23,357 nucleotides of DNA, from contig JAFYCU010000063.1 of assembly GCA_017545095.1 (NCBI GenBank), positions 1-23,357 on the forward strand, written 5' to 3'. Numbering within the stretch: position 1 is the stretch's first letter; each line of letters opens with the position of its first letter. Below are positions 1-8,328 of this stretch, in pieces. This DNA comes from Muribaculaceae bacterium. GTDB lineage: Bacteria > Bacteroidota > Bacteroidia > Bacteroidales > Muribaculaceae. The notes below the pieces were generated by a model that saw only the letters and a list, made by a program, of their open reading frames with translations, searched no databases and was not told where the DNA came from. The position numbers were made by a program, and so were the translations under genes.

Positions 1-114
1 CACGCATTTGCCAGCCCCACCGATGCCGCACAGGCAAAAGCCAAAGCTGTGACGTTTACCAATGAGTTGAAAGCCAAAGGGAAAAAATACTGGGAAAAGC
101 ATGGAAAAAAGTAA
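1..114 (+). CDS. C-terminal end of an unidentified protein (5' end outside window)
   Basis: An open frame enters from the left edge and ends at TAA 112-114, giving 37 residues rich in Lys and Ala, with a basic tail ending in HGKK. The frame overlaps the first 14 bases of the next gene, whose ATG is at 101, so the two are probably co-transcribed and translationally coupled. The visible piece has no diagnostic motif and I do not recognise the family. That it is coding rests on the open frame and the tight overlap alone. Confidence 0.6.
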   Translation, partial: HAFASPTDAAQAKAKAVTFTNELKAKGKKYWEKHGKK

Positions 115-1219
115 CCTTGCGAGCATCCTCTCGCACTTCGACATCGAGGGGACGGTGATCGACATCAAGCCCTTAGGCAACGGACTGATCAATGACACCT
201 ACCACGTTGTTACCCAAGCCGACACAAGTCCCGACTATGTGCTCCAGCGCATCAACAACGCCATTTTTCAAGACGTGGATCTGCTGCAGCACAACATCGA
301 GGTGGTGACCGCGCACCTGCGGCGCAAGTTGGAAAGTCTGGGCATCGACGACATCCACCGCCGTGTGCTGCAATTCGTTGTGAGCGATAACGGCAAAACC
401 TACTATCGCGACCCGGACGGGCTTTACTGGCGCGTGATGGTGTATGTAGCCGACTCGTTCACCCACGAAGCCGTGACCCCCGAGAGTGCTTATGCCGCCG
501 GGAAGGCTTTCGGTGATTTTGAACGTATGCTGGTAGACGTACCCGAACCGATAGGCGAGACCATCCCCGACTTTCACAATATGGAATTGCGTATGCGCCA
601 GCTGGTTGATGCCGTCAAAGCCGACAAGGTGGGCCGACTCCATCAAGTGCAAGACCTCGTTGCCGAGCTTGAGCACGATGCCGTAGAGATGTGCCAGGCC
701 GAGCGCCTGTATCGCGAGGAAAAACTGCCCAAGCGCATATGCCATTGCGACACCAAAGTCAACAACATGCTGATGGACAGCGAGGGGCGGGTGCTTTGTG
801 TGATTGACCTCGACACGGTGATGCCATCGTTCATTTTCTCGGATTATGGCGATTTCCTGCGCACCGGCGCAAATTTCACCGCCGAAGACGACCCCGACCT
901 GAAGCGTGTGGGTTTCAACGAGGCCATTTTCCAGTCGTTCACGAAGGGTTATTTGGAATCGACGCGCGATTTCCTCACCACACTCGAGATCAGCATGCTG
1001 CCCTTTGCTGTTGCGCTTTTCCCGTTCATGCAGTGCACCCGTTTCCTTTCCGACTACATCAATGGCGACACCTATTACAAAACAAGCTATAGCACCCACA
1101 ACCTCGACCGCGCCCGCAACCAGCTTGCCCTATATCGCGACGTGCGCAAGCACGAGGCGGCGATGGAACGTTTCATACATGAAGCATTAGGCATCGCCCT
1201 GAAAACGAAAAAAATCTAA
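101..1219 (+). CDS. Phosphotransferase-family kinase, N-acetylhexosamine 1-kinase (NahK)-like
   Basis: This 372-residue protein belongs to the aminoglycoside phosphotransferase (APH/choline kinase) fold. An N-terminal Gly-rich nucleotide loop, GNGLINDTYHV, lies at residues 26-36. The catalytic loop HCDTKVNN is at 215-222, with Asp217 as the likely base. The metal-binding motif IDLDT is at 235-239 and is followed by SDYGDFLRTGAN. The HxDTKxNN form and the IDLDT...YGDxLR continuation are typical of NahK-type kinases, which phosphorylate GlcNAc or GalNAc at C1, and of Bacteroides proteins often mislabelled as mucin desulfatases. Substrate specificity is inferred and not shown by the sequence. 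The start overlaps the preceding gene by 14 bases. Cytosolic; no signal peptide is seen. Confidence 0.85.
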   Translation: MEKSNLASILSHFDIEGTVIDIKPLGNGLINDTYHVVTQADTSPDYVLQRINNAIFQDVDLLQHNIEVVTAHLRRKLESLGIDDIHRRVLQFVVSDNGKTYYRDPDGLYWRVMVYVADSFTHEAVTPESAYAAGKAFGDFERMLVDVPEPIGETIPDFHNMELRMRQLVDAVKADKVGRLHQVQDLVAELEHDAVEMCQAERLYREEKLPKRICHCDTKVNNMLMDSEGRVLCVIDLDTVMPSFIFSDYGDFLRTGANFTAEDDPDLKRVGFNEAIFQSFTKGYLESTRDFLTTLEISMLPFAVALFPFMQCTRFLSDYINGDTYYKTSYSTHNLDRARNQLALYRDVRKHEAAMERFIHEALGIALKTKKI

Positions 1220-1253
1220 AAAAATGGGGGTTGGGCACATGGTGGGCGTTTTT

Positions 1254-1287
1254 TTTGCGTTTATATCGAAAATTAGAGCTAAATTTG
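1254..1287 (+). promoter_or_regulatory. Bacteroidota-type promoter for dnaN
   Basis: TAAATTTG at 1280-1287 fits the Bacteroidota -7 consensus TAnnTTTG. TTTG at 1254-1257 fits the -33 box, with a 22-base spacer. It lies about 80 bases upstream of the dnaN start in a 147-base gap, so dnaN probably has its own promoter besides any read-through from the kinase gene. No clear terminator hairpin is visible in the gap; a T-run lies at about 1249-1256. Confidence 0.6.
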
Positions 1288-1366
1288 TAGGTTAAAACCT
1301 GCGTGTGGCTGCTGGTGCGGCTGGTGCGGGGGGATGAAATGTGCATAACTCTAAAAACGTAACGAT

Positions 1367-2485
1367 ATGAAATTCAACATCCAAAGCAAGTTGCTGCTGT
1401 CGCACTTGACGGCAGTGAGCAAGGTGATCAGCAACAAAAATGCCTATGCCATCCTCGACAACTTCCTCTTCGAACTGGAGGGTGAGCGCATCGTGGTGAC
1501 GGGTTCGGACATGGAGACGCGCATGACGACGACCATCGAGGTGCCCGGAGCTGAGGGCAGCGGACGGTTTGCTGTCGATGTGAAACGCATACTGAACCTG
1601 CTCAAGGAGCTGCCCGACGTGGGTTTGGCCTTTGAAGTGAACGAGGACAACCTGGAGGTCACCATCTCGTATTTGAACGGCAAGTTCAACATCACCGCAC
1701 TGAACGGCGACGACTATCCGCTCAAGGCCCCGAGCAGCGACAACGAGCAGGAGTTGCACCTGCTGGAGAAGGATGTGTGCGACGGCATCATCCACACGCT
1801 GTTTGCCGTGGGCACCGACGAGATGCATCCGCAGTTTATGGGTATCTTCTGGGACATCAAGCCCGAGAGCGTGACCTTTGTGGCGAGCGATTCGCACAAA
1901 TTGGTGCGCTACACCAAGACTGAGCTGAAGCCCAACACCGACCGCACGTTTATCCTGCCCGCCAAGCCGGCATCGATCTTGAGCTCGGTGCTCGACCGCG
2001 GCAGCAACGAGCCGGTGCGCATCGTCATCGATGACACGAGCGCCACCTTCGAGGTGGGCGCTTACACGCTCTCGTGCCGGTTTATCAACGGCCGCTACCC
2101 CGATTATAACAAGGTGATACCTCAGGACAGCCCGAAGACGGTGCTTGCCGACCGCATGACGCTGTTGACGGCCATGCGCCGCGTGTCGATTTTCGCCAGC
2201 GTGGGCGGTTTGGTGAAGCTGGAGCTTGCCGACGGCGGTATGCGTCTGACGGCGCAGGACCTGGATCACGCCACGAGCGGCGAGGAGCGCATCCTGTGTG
2301 AATACAACGGCGACCCCCTGACCATGGGCTTCAAGAACACCGACATCATCGAAGTGCTGGGCAGCATCGACTGCGAGCAGGTGGTGATCAAGCTGAGCGA
2401 CCAGGCCCGCGCAGGCATTTTCCTGCCTGGCGAGCAGAAGAAAGGCGAGGAACTGCTCGTGTTGCAGATGCCGATGATGATTTGA
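1367..2485 (+). CDS. dnaN: DNA polymerase III sliding clamp, beta subunit
   Basis: This 372-residue protein has the expected length for the beta clamp and aligns with it from the first residue (MKFNIQSKLLLSHLTAVSKV). Characteristic stretches include the GSDMET motif early, a central FATDSHKL-like segment (VASDSHKLVRY), and the C-terminal end LPGEQKKGEELLVLQMPMMI, which matches the family's P-M-(R/M) type tail. It forms the dimeric ring that tethers DNA polymerase III and docks other repair proteins. The gene has its own promoter upstream. It is not next to dnaA, which lies about 15 kb away in this window, unlike the dnaA-dnaN pair of many bacteria. It is followed by a gap carrying repeat DNA. 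Confidence 0.98.
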   Translation: MKFNIQSKLLLSHLTAVSKVISNKNAYAILDNFLFELEGERIVVTGSDMETRMTTTIEVPGAEGSGRFAVDVKRILNLLKELPDVGLAFEVNEDNLEVTISYLNGKFNITALNGDDYPLKAPSSDNEQELHLLEKDVCDGIIHTLFAVGTDEMHPQFMGIFWDIKPESVTFVASDSHKLVRYTKTELKPNTDRTFILPAKPASILSSVLDRGSNEPVRIVIDDTSATFEVGAYTLSCRFINGRYPDYNKVIPQDSPKTVLADRMTLLTAMRRVSIFASVGGLVKLELADGGMRLTAQDLDHATSGEERILCEYNGDPLTMGFKNTDIIEVLGSIDCEQVVIKLSDQARAGIFLPGEQKKGEELLVLQMPMMI

Positions 2486-2615
2486 GAGATGCGAGATGCA
2501 GGAGGCGAGAGGCGGTGTGGAGCGAGACTGCGCCTAGTCATACGCCGACAAGGAATAACCGCCGAAGAGCTTGTTTCTTGGTGCTTGGTTCTCAGTTCTT
2601 GAATCTTGGTTCTCG
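2486..2615 (+). repeat. Intergenic repeat DNA after dnaN, copy A of a dispersed element
   Basis: It begins at the base after the dnaN stop codon. The first part is built of GAGATGC-type units (gagatgcgagatgcagga...). A middle part, about 2521-2562, reads AGCGAGACTGCG ... CATACGCCGACAAGGA ... AACC and closely matches 8197-8234 after rlmB. The last part, about 2569-2615, has tandem CTTGGTTCTCAGTTCTTG units that reappear at 22291-22322. No ORF or known RNA is evident. See the separate finding. Confidence 0.65.
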
Positions 2616-2636
2616 CATAACATAAAACTATAGAAG

Positions 2637-3575
2637 ATGGAATTGGCACTGAAATTAGAACGGCCGCTCATTGTTTTTGACGTGGAGACCACGGGGTTGA
2701 GCATCACGCAGGACCGCATCATCGAGTTGAGCTACGTGAAGGTGTATCCCGACGGCCGCGAGCAGGAGGGCACCTATCGCATCAATCCCTGCAAGCCCAT
2801 CTCGGCCGAGGCGAAGGCCGTGCACCACATCACCGACGCCGATGTGGCCCAGTGTCCCACCTTCGACCAGTTGGCTCTCGAGATTGCCGAGCTGTTCAGC
2901 AACTGCGACATTGCGGGTTTCAACAGCAACCATTTCGACATCCCCATCCTGGCGCAGGAGATGGCCTCCGCCCTTGTGCGTGCCACGCAAGCACTGGACG
3001 AAGAGCGGCAAAAAAGTCCCGAAGAGCGAGACAGCCAGCGAATAGACGCCCTGAGCTACCGCGTGCAGGTGCTTGGAGCCTTCGACGTGAAGGCGGCTCA
3101 CTTTGTAGATGTGCAGACGATATTCCACAAGAAAGAGAAACGCGATCTGGCGGCCGCGTGCCTGTTCTATTGCGGCGAGGAGATGGAGAACCACCACAAC
3201 GCGCTGGCCGACGCACGCACCACGCTCAAGGTGCTCAAGGCCCAGCTGCATCGCTACGACGACCTGGGTGATGATGTGGCGGCTCTGTCGCGCTATTCGT
3301 CGCACAACCGCAACGTGGACTTGGCGGGCAGGGTGGTGCTGAACGACGCCGGCCAGCCCGTGATTAACTTCGGCAGATACCGCGGCCAGCTGCTCGACGA
3401 AGTGGTGGCTCGCGACACAGGATATGCTGGCTGGGTACAAAGCGGCGACTTTGCCATCGACACCAAGCAGGTGTTTCTCGAAGCGCGCAAGCGCGTTCAA
3501 GCCAAAAAGGCACAACGCGAACCCACAAACGCGGAAATTGAAGAATTAAAGAAAAAGTTCAACATCAAGGGGTGA
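2637..3575 (+). CDS. DnaQ-type 3'-5' exonuclease (DEDDh) with a C-terminal extension
   Basis: This 312-residue protein has the RNase T/DnaQ exonuclease fold. Exo I is FDVETTG (Asp15, Glu17), Exo II is GFNSNHFD (Asp101), and Exo III is the DEDDh form HNALADA (His187, Asp192). A charged, probably flexible stretch of about 35 residues (roughly 113-148) sits between Exo II and Exo III. After the nuclease domain, residues about 240-280 (FGRYRGQLLDEVV...GWVQSGDF) resemble the small DUF3820-type domain often attached to Bacteroidota exonucleases. It could be a proofreading (epsilon-like) or repair exonuclease; location after dnaN fits replication, but epsilon identity is not proven. The ATG at 2637 follows repeat-containing non-coding DNA. 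It is followed two bases later by coaBC. Confidence 0.9.
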   Translation: MELALKLERPLIVFDVETTGLSITQDRIIELSYVKVYPDGREQEGTYRINPCKPISAEAKAVHHITDADVAQCPTFDQLALEIAELFSNCDIAGFNSNHFDIPILAQEMASALVRATQALDEERQKSPEERDSQRIDALSYRVQVLGAFDVKAAHFVDVQTIFHKKEKRDLAAACLFYCGEEMENHHNALADARTTLKVLKAQLHRYDDLGDDVAALSRYSSHNRNVDLAGRVVLNDAGQPVINFGRYRGQLLDEVVARDTGYAGWVQSGDFAIDTKQVFLEARKRVQAKKAQREPTNAEIEELKKKFNIKG

Positions 3576-3577
3576 AT

Positions 3578-4795
3578 ATGCTAAAAAACAAGCACATAAT
3601 TGTTGGCATAACAGGTGGCATTGCGGCCTACAAAACAGCCACATTGGTACGCCTGCTGGTGAAAGCCGGAGCCGAGGTACAGGTGGTGATGACCCCTAAT
3701 GCCCGCGAGTTCATTACGCCCGTCACGCTGTCGACGCTGAGCGGCAAGCCCGTGATCAGCGAGTTTTTCACGGCCAACACCGGTCAATGGAACAGCCATG
3801 TGGACCTTGGACTGTGGGCCGATGCCATGGTGGTGGCTCCCGCCACGGCGAGCACCATCGCTAAGATGGCCACCGGCGTGGCCGACAACATGCTCGTGAC
3901 CACCTATCTATCGGCCAAGGCACCGGTGTTTGTGGCTCCGGCGATGGACTTAGACATGATGCGTCACCCCAGCACGGTGCGCAACCTGGCGTTGCTGCGC
4001 AGCTACGGCAACATCATCATCGAGGCTGCCGAGGGCGAGTTGGCAAGCCACCTAACCGGCAAGGGACGCATGGAAGAACCCGAGAACATCGTGCGCGTGC
4101 TCGAGGCTCACTTCTCGCGCCAGCAAGACCTGGCAGGCAAGCACGTGCTCATCACCGCCGGCCCCACGGTCGAGAAAATCGACCCCGTGCGCTATATCAG
4201 TAACTTCTCGAGCGGCAAGATGGGATTTGCGCTGGCCGAGGAGTGTGCCTCGCGCGGCGCCCGCGTGACCCTTGTGGCAGGTCCAGTGCATGTGCAGGCC
4301 CGGCACAGCGGCATCCATCGCGTGGATGTGACCAGTGCCGACGAGATGCTGAATGCCACCATGGCCGCATTCCCGCAAGCCGACGTCACCATCCTGTGTG
4401 CCGCCGTGGCCGACTATAAAGTGGAGCAGGTGGCCGACCACAAAATCAAGCGCGAGCACACCGCCGACCCCGTGCTGCGCCTGGTAAAAAACCCCGACAT
4501 CGCCCTCGCCACCGGTCAGGCCAAGCAACCGGGGCAAATCACCGTGGGCTTTGCCTTGGAGACCGACAACGAGCAGACCAATGCGCTTGAAAAACTGCAA
4601 CGCAAGCATCTGGACATGATTGTGCTGAACTCGTTGCGCGACCCGCAGGCCGGGTTCCAGGTCGACACCAACCGCGTGACCATCATCGGAGCCAACGGCC
4701 AGCGCAACGACTATCCCGTGAAGCCCAAGCGCGAGGTGGCTGCCGACATCGTGAATGCCATTGTGACACTGATAAATGAAAAGCAACATGCGTAG
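3578..4795 (+). CDS. coaBC: Bifunctional phosphopantothenoylcysteine synthetase/decarboxylase
   Basis: This protein of about 405 residues catalyses two steps of coenzyme A synthesis. The N-terminal flavoprotein half (CoaC, residues about 5-180) has ITGGIAAYK, the His-containing HVDLGLWAD, and APAMDLDM. The C-terminal half (CoaB, about 185-405) has ITAGPTVEKIDPVRYISN, SSGKMG and AAVADYKVEQVADHKIKR. The substrate-clamp loop where E. coli has ACGD (Cys158) reads GELASHLTGKGRM here, and no Cys occurs in the whole N-terminal half. I chose ATG 3578, two bases after the exonuclease stop. A GTG at 3572 overlapping that stop is the alternative. The downstream DUF4835 gene overlaps its 3' end. Confidence 0.95.
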   Translation: MLKNKHIIVGITGGIAAYKTATLVRLLVKAGAEVQVVMTPNAREFITPVTLSTLSGKPVISEFFTANTGQWNSHVDLGLWADAMVVAPATASTIAKMATGVADNMLVTTYLSAKAPVFVAPAMDLDMMRHPSTVRNLALLRSYGNIIIEAAEGELASHLTGKGRMEEPENIVRVLEAHFSRQQDLAGKHVLITAGPTVEKIDPVRYISNFSSGKMGFALAEECASRGARVTLVAGPVHVQARHSGIHRVDVTSADEMLNATMAAFPQADVTILCAAVADYKVEQVADHKIKREHTADPVLRLVKNPDIALATGQAKQPGQITVGFALETDNEQTNALEKLQRKHLDMIVLNSLRDPQAGFQVDTNRVTIIGANGQRNDYPVKPKREVAADIVNAIVTLINEKQHA

Positions 4796-5717
4796 GATAA
4801 TCCTGATTGCCGCGGCCCTGATGCTGGCTGTGAGTGCCGTCCATGCCCAGGACGAAGCGCAAGAACTCAACTGCACCGTGGAGGTGAACGCCGACAAAGT
4901 TCAGAATGTGAACAAGGATGTGTTCAACACGATGAAGCAGGCCATTTCCGACTATATGAACACCACGAAGTGGACCGATGCCCAATTCGGTTTCAACGAG
5001 CGCATTGTGTGCAAACTATTCTTCACCATCTCGGAATACAACGACGGCACAGGCCAGATGAAAGGCGACCTGCAAATACAGTCGCAGCGACCCGTCTATA
5101 ACAGCAACTACACCACCACGGTGATCAACTTCAAGGACACCAAGATTGACTTCGTTTATATGGAAAACGACCCGCTGGTGTTCAATGAGCAAGAGATGCA
5201 GAGCAACCTCACGGCCATCCTCAATTTCTACGCCTACCTGATTATTGCAATGGACTTCGACACCTTTGCCCTGAACGGCGGCGAGCCCTACTATGAAAAA
5301 GCTGCCAATGTGGTGCGCCTGGCGCAGAGCACAAGCGAGATTGGTTGGAAGGCCTTCGAGGACTCGAAAAACCGCAGCGCCGTGATCAGTGCGTTCACCG
5401 ACAAGCAGACCGCCGGCGTGCATGACATCCTCTACAACTACCACCGCATGGGGCTCGACCAGATGGTGGTGAGTGTGGACAAGGGTCGTGCCACCATCAC
5501 CAAGCAGCTCGACATCCTGAAGCAAATCTATGATGTGAACTCGATGAGTGTGTGCCTGTCGATGTTCCGCGACGCCAAGATGGACGAGCTGGTGAACATC
5601 TACAGCAAAGCCGGCACGAGCGAGAAAGAGAGTGTGTACGAAACCCTGTATCCCATCTATCCCACCGACCTCGAACGCCTTGACAAAATCAAGAAAGTGA
5701 GCGAGGACAACTTCTGA
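4776..5717 (+). CDS. DUF4835 family secreted protein (PorD-like)
   Basis: This protein of about 313 residues has an N-terminal signal peptide (hydrophobic IILIAAALMLAVSAVHAQ, cleavage probably after HAQ). Its body matches the DUF4835 family of Bacteroidota: the LNCTVEVNADKVQ opening, the FYAYLIIAMDFDTF segment in the middle, and the C-terminal LYPIYPTDLERLDKIKK. The coaBC-DUF4835-recN order is common in this phylum. Some annotation systems name the family PorD and link it to type IX secretion; I hold that link weakly, and nothing here shows the function. ATG 4776 overlaps coaBC by 20 bases. ATG 4788 is an equally good start and gives a more compact signal peptide. Periplasmic location is inferred. 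Confidence 0.85.
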   Translation: MKSNMRRIILIAAALMLAVSAVHAQDEAQELNCTVEVNADKVQNVNKDVFNTMKQAISDYMNTTKWTDAQFGFNERIVCKLFFTISEYNDGTGQMKGDLQIQSQRPVYNSNYTTTVINFKDTKIDFVYMENDPLVFNEQEMQSNLTAILNFYAYLIIAMDFDTFALNGGEPYYEKAANVVRLAQSTSEIGWKAFEDSKNRSAVISAFTDKQTAGVHDILYNYHRMGLDQMVVSVDKGRATITKQLDILKQIYDVNSMSVCLSMFRDAKMDELVNIYSKAGTSEKESVYETLYPIYPTDLERLDKIKKVSEDNF

Positions 5718-5729
5718 ACGCCCACAGGC

Positions 5730-7394
5730 ATGCTCAAGACCTTATATATCAGCAACTATGCCCTCATTGACCGCCTGCAGGTGGACTTCGACGCGGGATT
5801 AACCATCATTACAGGCGAAACCGGAGCCGGCAAATCCATCATCATGGGCGCGTTGGCACTGTTGCTGGGAGAGCGCGCAAGCAGTCAGACCATCCGCGAC
5901 AAGTCGTCGAAGACCGTGGTCGAGGCCACCTTCCACATCCAGGGGGCCGCGCTCCGTCCACTATTTGAGCAGGCCGACCTCGACTATGCCGACGAGTGCA
6001 TCCTGCGTCGCGAGCTGAGTGCCTCGGGGCGTTCGCGCGCTTTTGTAAACGACACCCCCGTTCCGCTGACCACGCTGCGCGAGCTGGCCACACGGCTTGT
6101 CGACATCCACTCACAGCACAGCAACATGTTGCTTGCCACGCCGGCCTTCCAACTCGACATCCTCGATGCCATAGCCCGCAACCACGATGCGCTGAGCAGC
6201 TACGGCGAGCAATACCAGGCCATGTGCACCACCGAGCGCGAGTTGCAACAGCTGCAACAGCAGGCCGAAAAAGACCGAGCCGAACAAGACTACCTGAGCT
6301 TCCAGTGCTCGCAGCTGCAGCAGTTGCAATTGGCCGCCGGCGAGGACACCCAGCTCGAAACTCTTCAGCATCGGTTGGCCAATGCGAGCGACCTCAAAGA
6401 GCAGTTGTGGAACATTGCCGCCACCCTCGACAGCGAAGATGACTCGATGCTGCAACGGCTGAAAGGATTAGTGGCGTCGCTGGGCGCGCTGGAGCCCCAA
6501 CTCGAGGAGATGGCTGGCATGAGCGACCGCGTGCAAGCAGCCCTCATCGAGCTGAAAGATATCGCAACCACCGTGAGCGACCTTCAGGACAGCTTGGAGG
6601 TGAACCCCGTCGAGCTCGAGCGAGTGGAAAACCGCTTGAACGACATCTACGCCCTGGAACGCAAGCACAGCGTACCCACGGTGGACGCGCTGCTGGCCCT
6701 GCAGCACGACTATGAGCGCCGGCTGGCCGACATCGACAACAGCGACGAGCGCATTGAACAGCTCAAGATACGGCTCGACCAACAACGCGCCAGTGCCACA
6801 GCCCTGGCCGCAACCATCACGCTGTCGCGCCAGCAGGCCGCTGCAATTCTCGAAAAACAACTTGTGGAACAGACCGCCAAGCTGGGGCTGAAAAACGTGG
6901 TGTTCCACATCGATTTCAAGGCCGTGGCACTCAATGCGCGTGGAGCCGATGCCGTGGAGTTTATGATGGCATTCAACAAAAACCAGCAGCCCATGCCGCT
7001 TCGCGAGACAGCATCGGGTGGCGAGATGTCGCGTGTGATGCTTAGCATCAAGTCGATAGTGGCCCACACCATGAGCCTGCCCACCATTATCTTCGACGAG
7101 GTGGATACCGGCGTGTCGGGCGACACAGCGAGCAGGATGGGCGAGATGATGGGCGACATTGCACGCACGATTCAAGTGATTGCCATCACCCACCTGCCGC
7201 AAGTGGCCTCGCACGGACACCATCACTTCAAGGTATACAAGACCGACACCGCCCACGACACCGTGACCAGCCTGACAGCACTTGACGAAGAACAGCATGT
7301 GCTTGAGGTGGCGCGAATGCTAAGCGGCCGCCAACTCGACCAAGCGGCCATCGACAATGCCAAATCACTCATCAATCAAAATAAAAGAACATGA
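5730..7394 (+). CDS. recN: DNA repair protein RecN
   Basis: This 554-residue SMC-like ATPase acts in double-strand break repair. Walker A GETGAGKS is at residues 29-36 within LTIITGETGAGKSIIMGALALLLG. The ABC signature TASGGEMSRVMLSIKS is near 427-442, and Walker B TIIFDEVDTGVSG is near 452-464. Between them lies a long Gln/Leu-rich helical region (about 150-380) typical of the coiled coil. Length is normal for RecN. The gene starts 12 bases after the DUF4835 stop, and its TGA overlaps the rlmB start (ATGATG at 7391-7396), which suggests one transcription unit. Confidence 0.97.
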   Translation: MLKTLYISNYALIDRLQVDFDAGLTIITGETGAGKSIIMGALALLLGERASSQTIRDKSSKTVVEATFHIQGAALRPLFEQADLDYADECILRRELSASGRSRAFVNDTPVPLTTLRELATRLVDIHSQHSNMLLATPAFQLDILDAIARNHDALSSYGEQYQAMCTTERELQQLQQQAEKDRAEQDYLSFQCSQLQQLQLAAGEDTQLETLQHRLANASDLKEQLWNIAATLDSEDDSMLQRLKGLVASLGALEPQLEEMAGMSDRVQAALIELKDIATTVSDLQDSLEVNPVELERVENRLNDIYALERKHSVPTVDALLALQHDYERRLADIDNSDERIEQLKIRLDQQRASATALAATITLSRQQAAAILEKQLVEQTAKLGLKNVVFHIDFKAVALNARGADAVEFMMAFNKNQQPMPLRETASGGEMSRVMLSIKSIVAHTMSLPTIIFDEVDTGVSGDTASRMGEMMGDIARTIQVIAITHLPQVASHGHHHFKVYKTDTAHDTVTSLTALDEEQHVLEVARMLSGRQLDQAAIDNAKSLINQNKRT

Positions 7395-8167
7395 TGTTGA
7401 ACGACAAACCGCAAAAGCAATTCATCTTTGGCTTGCGCGCGGTGGCTGAAGCCATCGAAGCTGGGCAGACCATCGACAAGCTCCTCGTTCGCAAAGAATT
7501 GCGAAGCGAAATGGTGGACGAGCTGCTCGCCCTGGCCCGCGAAAACTCGGTGCCCGTGCAACGCGTTCCCATCGAGCGCCTCGACCGCATCACACGCAAG
7601 AACCACCAAGGCGTGGTGGCGATGATGGCCGCCATCGACTACTGTACGGTGGAGCAATTGGTGCCCATGCTGTTCGACAATGGCGACAACCCCTTCATCG
7701 TGGTGCTCGACGGCATTACCGATGTGCGGAACTTTGGAGCCATAGCTCGCACGTGCGAATGCGCCGGCGTGAATGCCGTGGTGATTCCCGAGCGTGGTAG
7801 CGTGAGCGTGAATGCCGATGCTGTGAAGACCTCGGCCGGTGCGCTGAATTACCTTCCCGTGTGTCGTGAGCACGACTTGGTGCGTGCCATCCGATATTTG
7901 CGCAACAGCGGTTTGCGCATCGTGGGCACCAGCGACCGCAATGCCGTGCGTTACACGCAGGCCGACTACACCGGTCCGGTGGCACTGGTGCTCGGCTCCG
8001 AGGATGAGGGCATCTCGCCGCAAGTGATGCGGATGTGCGACGACTGCGTGGCGATTCCCGAGTTTGGAAACATCCACTCGCTCAACGTTTCGGTGGCTGC
8101 CGGCATCATGACCTATGAAGTGGTGCGACAGCGCTTAGCCGCCGGACAAGAAGTTGCAGAGCATTGA
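7391..8167 (+). CDS. rlmB: SPOUT-family 23S rRNA 2'-O-ribose methyltransferase (RlmB/TrmH type)
   Basis: This 258-residue protein has an N-terminal substrate-binding domain (FIFGLRAVAEAIEAG, as in L30e-like SpoU_sub_bind) followed by the SpoU methylase domain. Motif 1 is LDGITDVRNFGAIARTCECAG (residues about 105-125, catalytic Arg in IART), motif 2 is LGSEDEGIS (about 201-209), and motif 3 is IPEFGNIHSLNVSVAAGI (about 221-238). RlmB methylates G2251 of 23S rRNA in E. coli. Exact target here is inferred from family similarity. The start overlaps the recN stop by four bases (ATG 7391; ATG 7394 is an alternative). Repeat DNA starts immediately downstream. Confidence 0.93.
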   Translation: MMLNDKPQKQFIFGLRAVAEAIEAGQTIDKLLVRKELRSEMVDELLALARENSVPVQRVPIERLDRITRKNHQGVVAMMAAIDYCTVEQLVPMLFDNGDNPFIVVLDGITDVRNFGAIARTCECAGVNAVVIPERGSVSVNADAVKTSAGALNYLPVCREHDLVRAIRYLRNSGLRIVGTSDRNAVRYTQADYTGPVALVLGSEDEGISPQVMRMCDDCVAIPEFGNIHSLNVSVAAGIMTYEVVRQRLAAGQEVAEH

Positions 8168-8240
8168 TTGAGATGCAAGATGCAAGATGCAAGAAGCAAG
8201 ACTGCGTCATGCCATACACCAACAAAGAGCAACCATCGCC
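8168..8240 (+). repeat. Intergenic repeat DNA after rlmB, copy B of the element also found after dnaN
   Basis: It begins directly after the rlmB stop codon with three GATGCAA units (gagatgcaagatgcaagatgcaag...). It continues with AGCAAGACTGCG, CATACACCAACAAAGA and AACC, the same blocks in the same order as copy A at 2486-2562, with a shorter spacer. It is not coding in any convincing frame. Confidence 0.65.
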
Positions 8241-8273
8241 TGCACCCACAATGCATCGAAATGTTGATTCTTC

Positions 8274-8304
8274 TTTGCCATTACGGCAATAAATAGTAAC
8301 TTTG
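8274..8304 (+). promoter_or_regulatory. Bacteroidota-type promoter for nusB
   Basis: TAACTTTG at 8297-8304 matches TAnnTTTG. TTTG at 8274-8277 matches the -33 box, with a 19-base spacer. It lies 24 bases upstream of the nusB ATG and separates nusB from the recN-rlmB unit. Confidence 0.75.
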
Positions 8305-8328
8305 CACTGAAAATTCTTACATACAGTC

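Noticed and set aside
173..1099. 308-residue - strand ORF opposite the kinase gene
   Set aside because: Antisense shadow of a clearly recognised gene; it has no family motif.
1292..2269. 325-residue - strand ORF opposite dnaN
   Set aside because: Antisense shadow caused by codon bias in a GC-rich gene; no recognisable domain.
2486..2520. Possible CRISPR-like array in the GATGC units after dnaN
   Set aside because: Units are short, irregular and without spacers of constant length; no cas genes are present.
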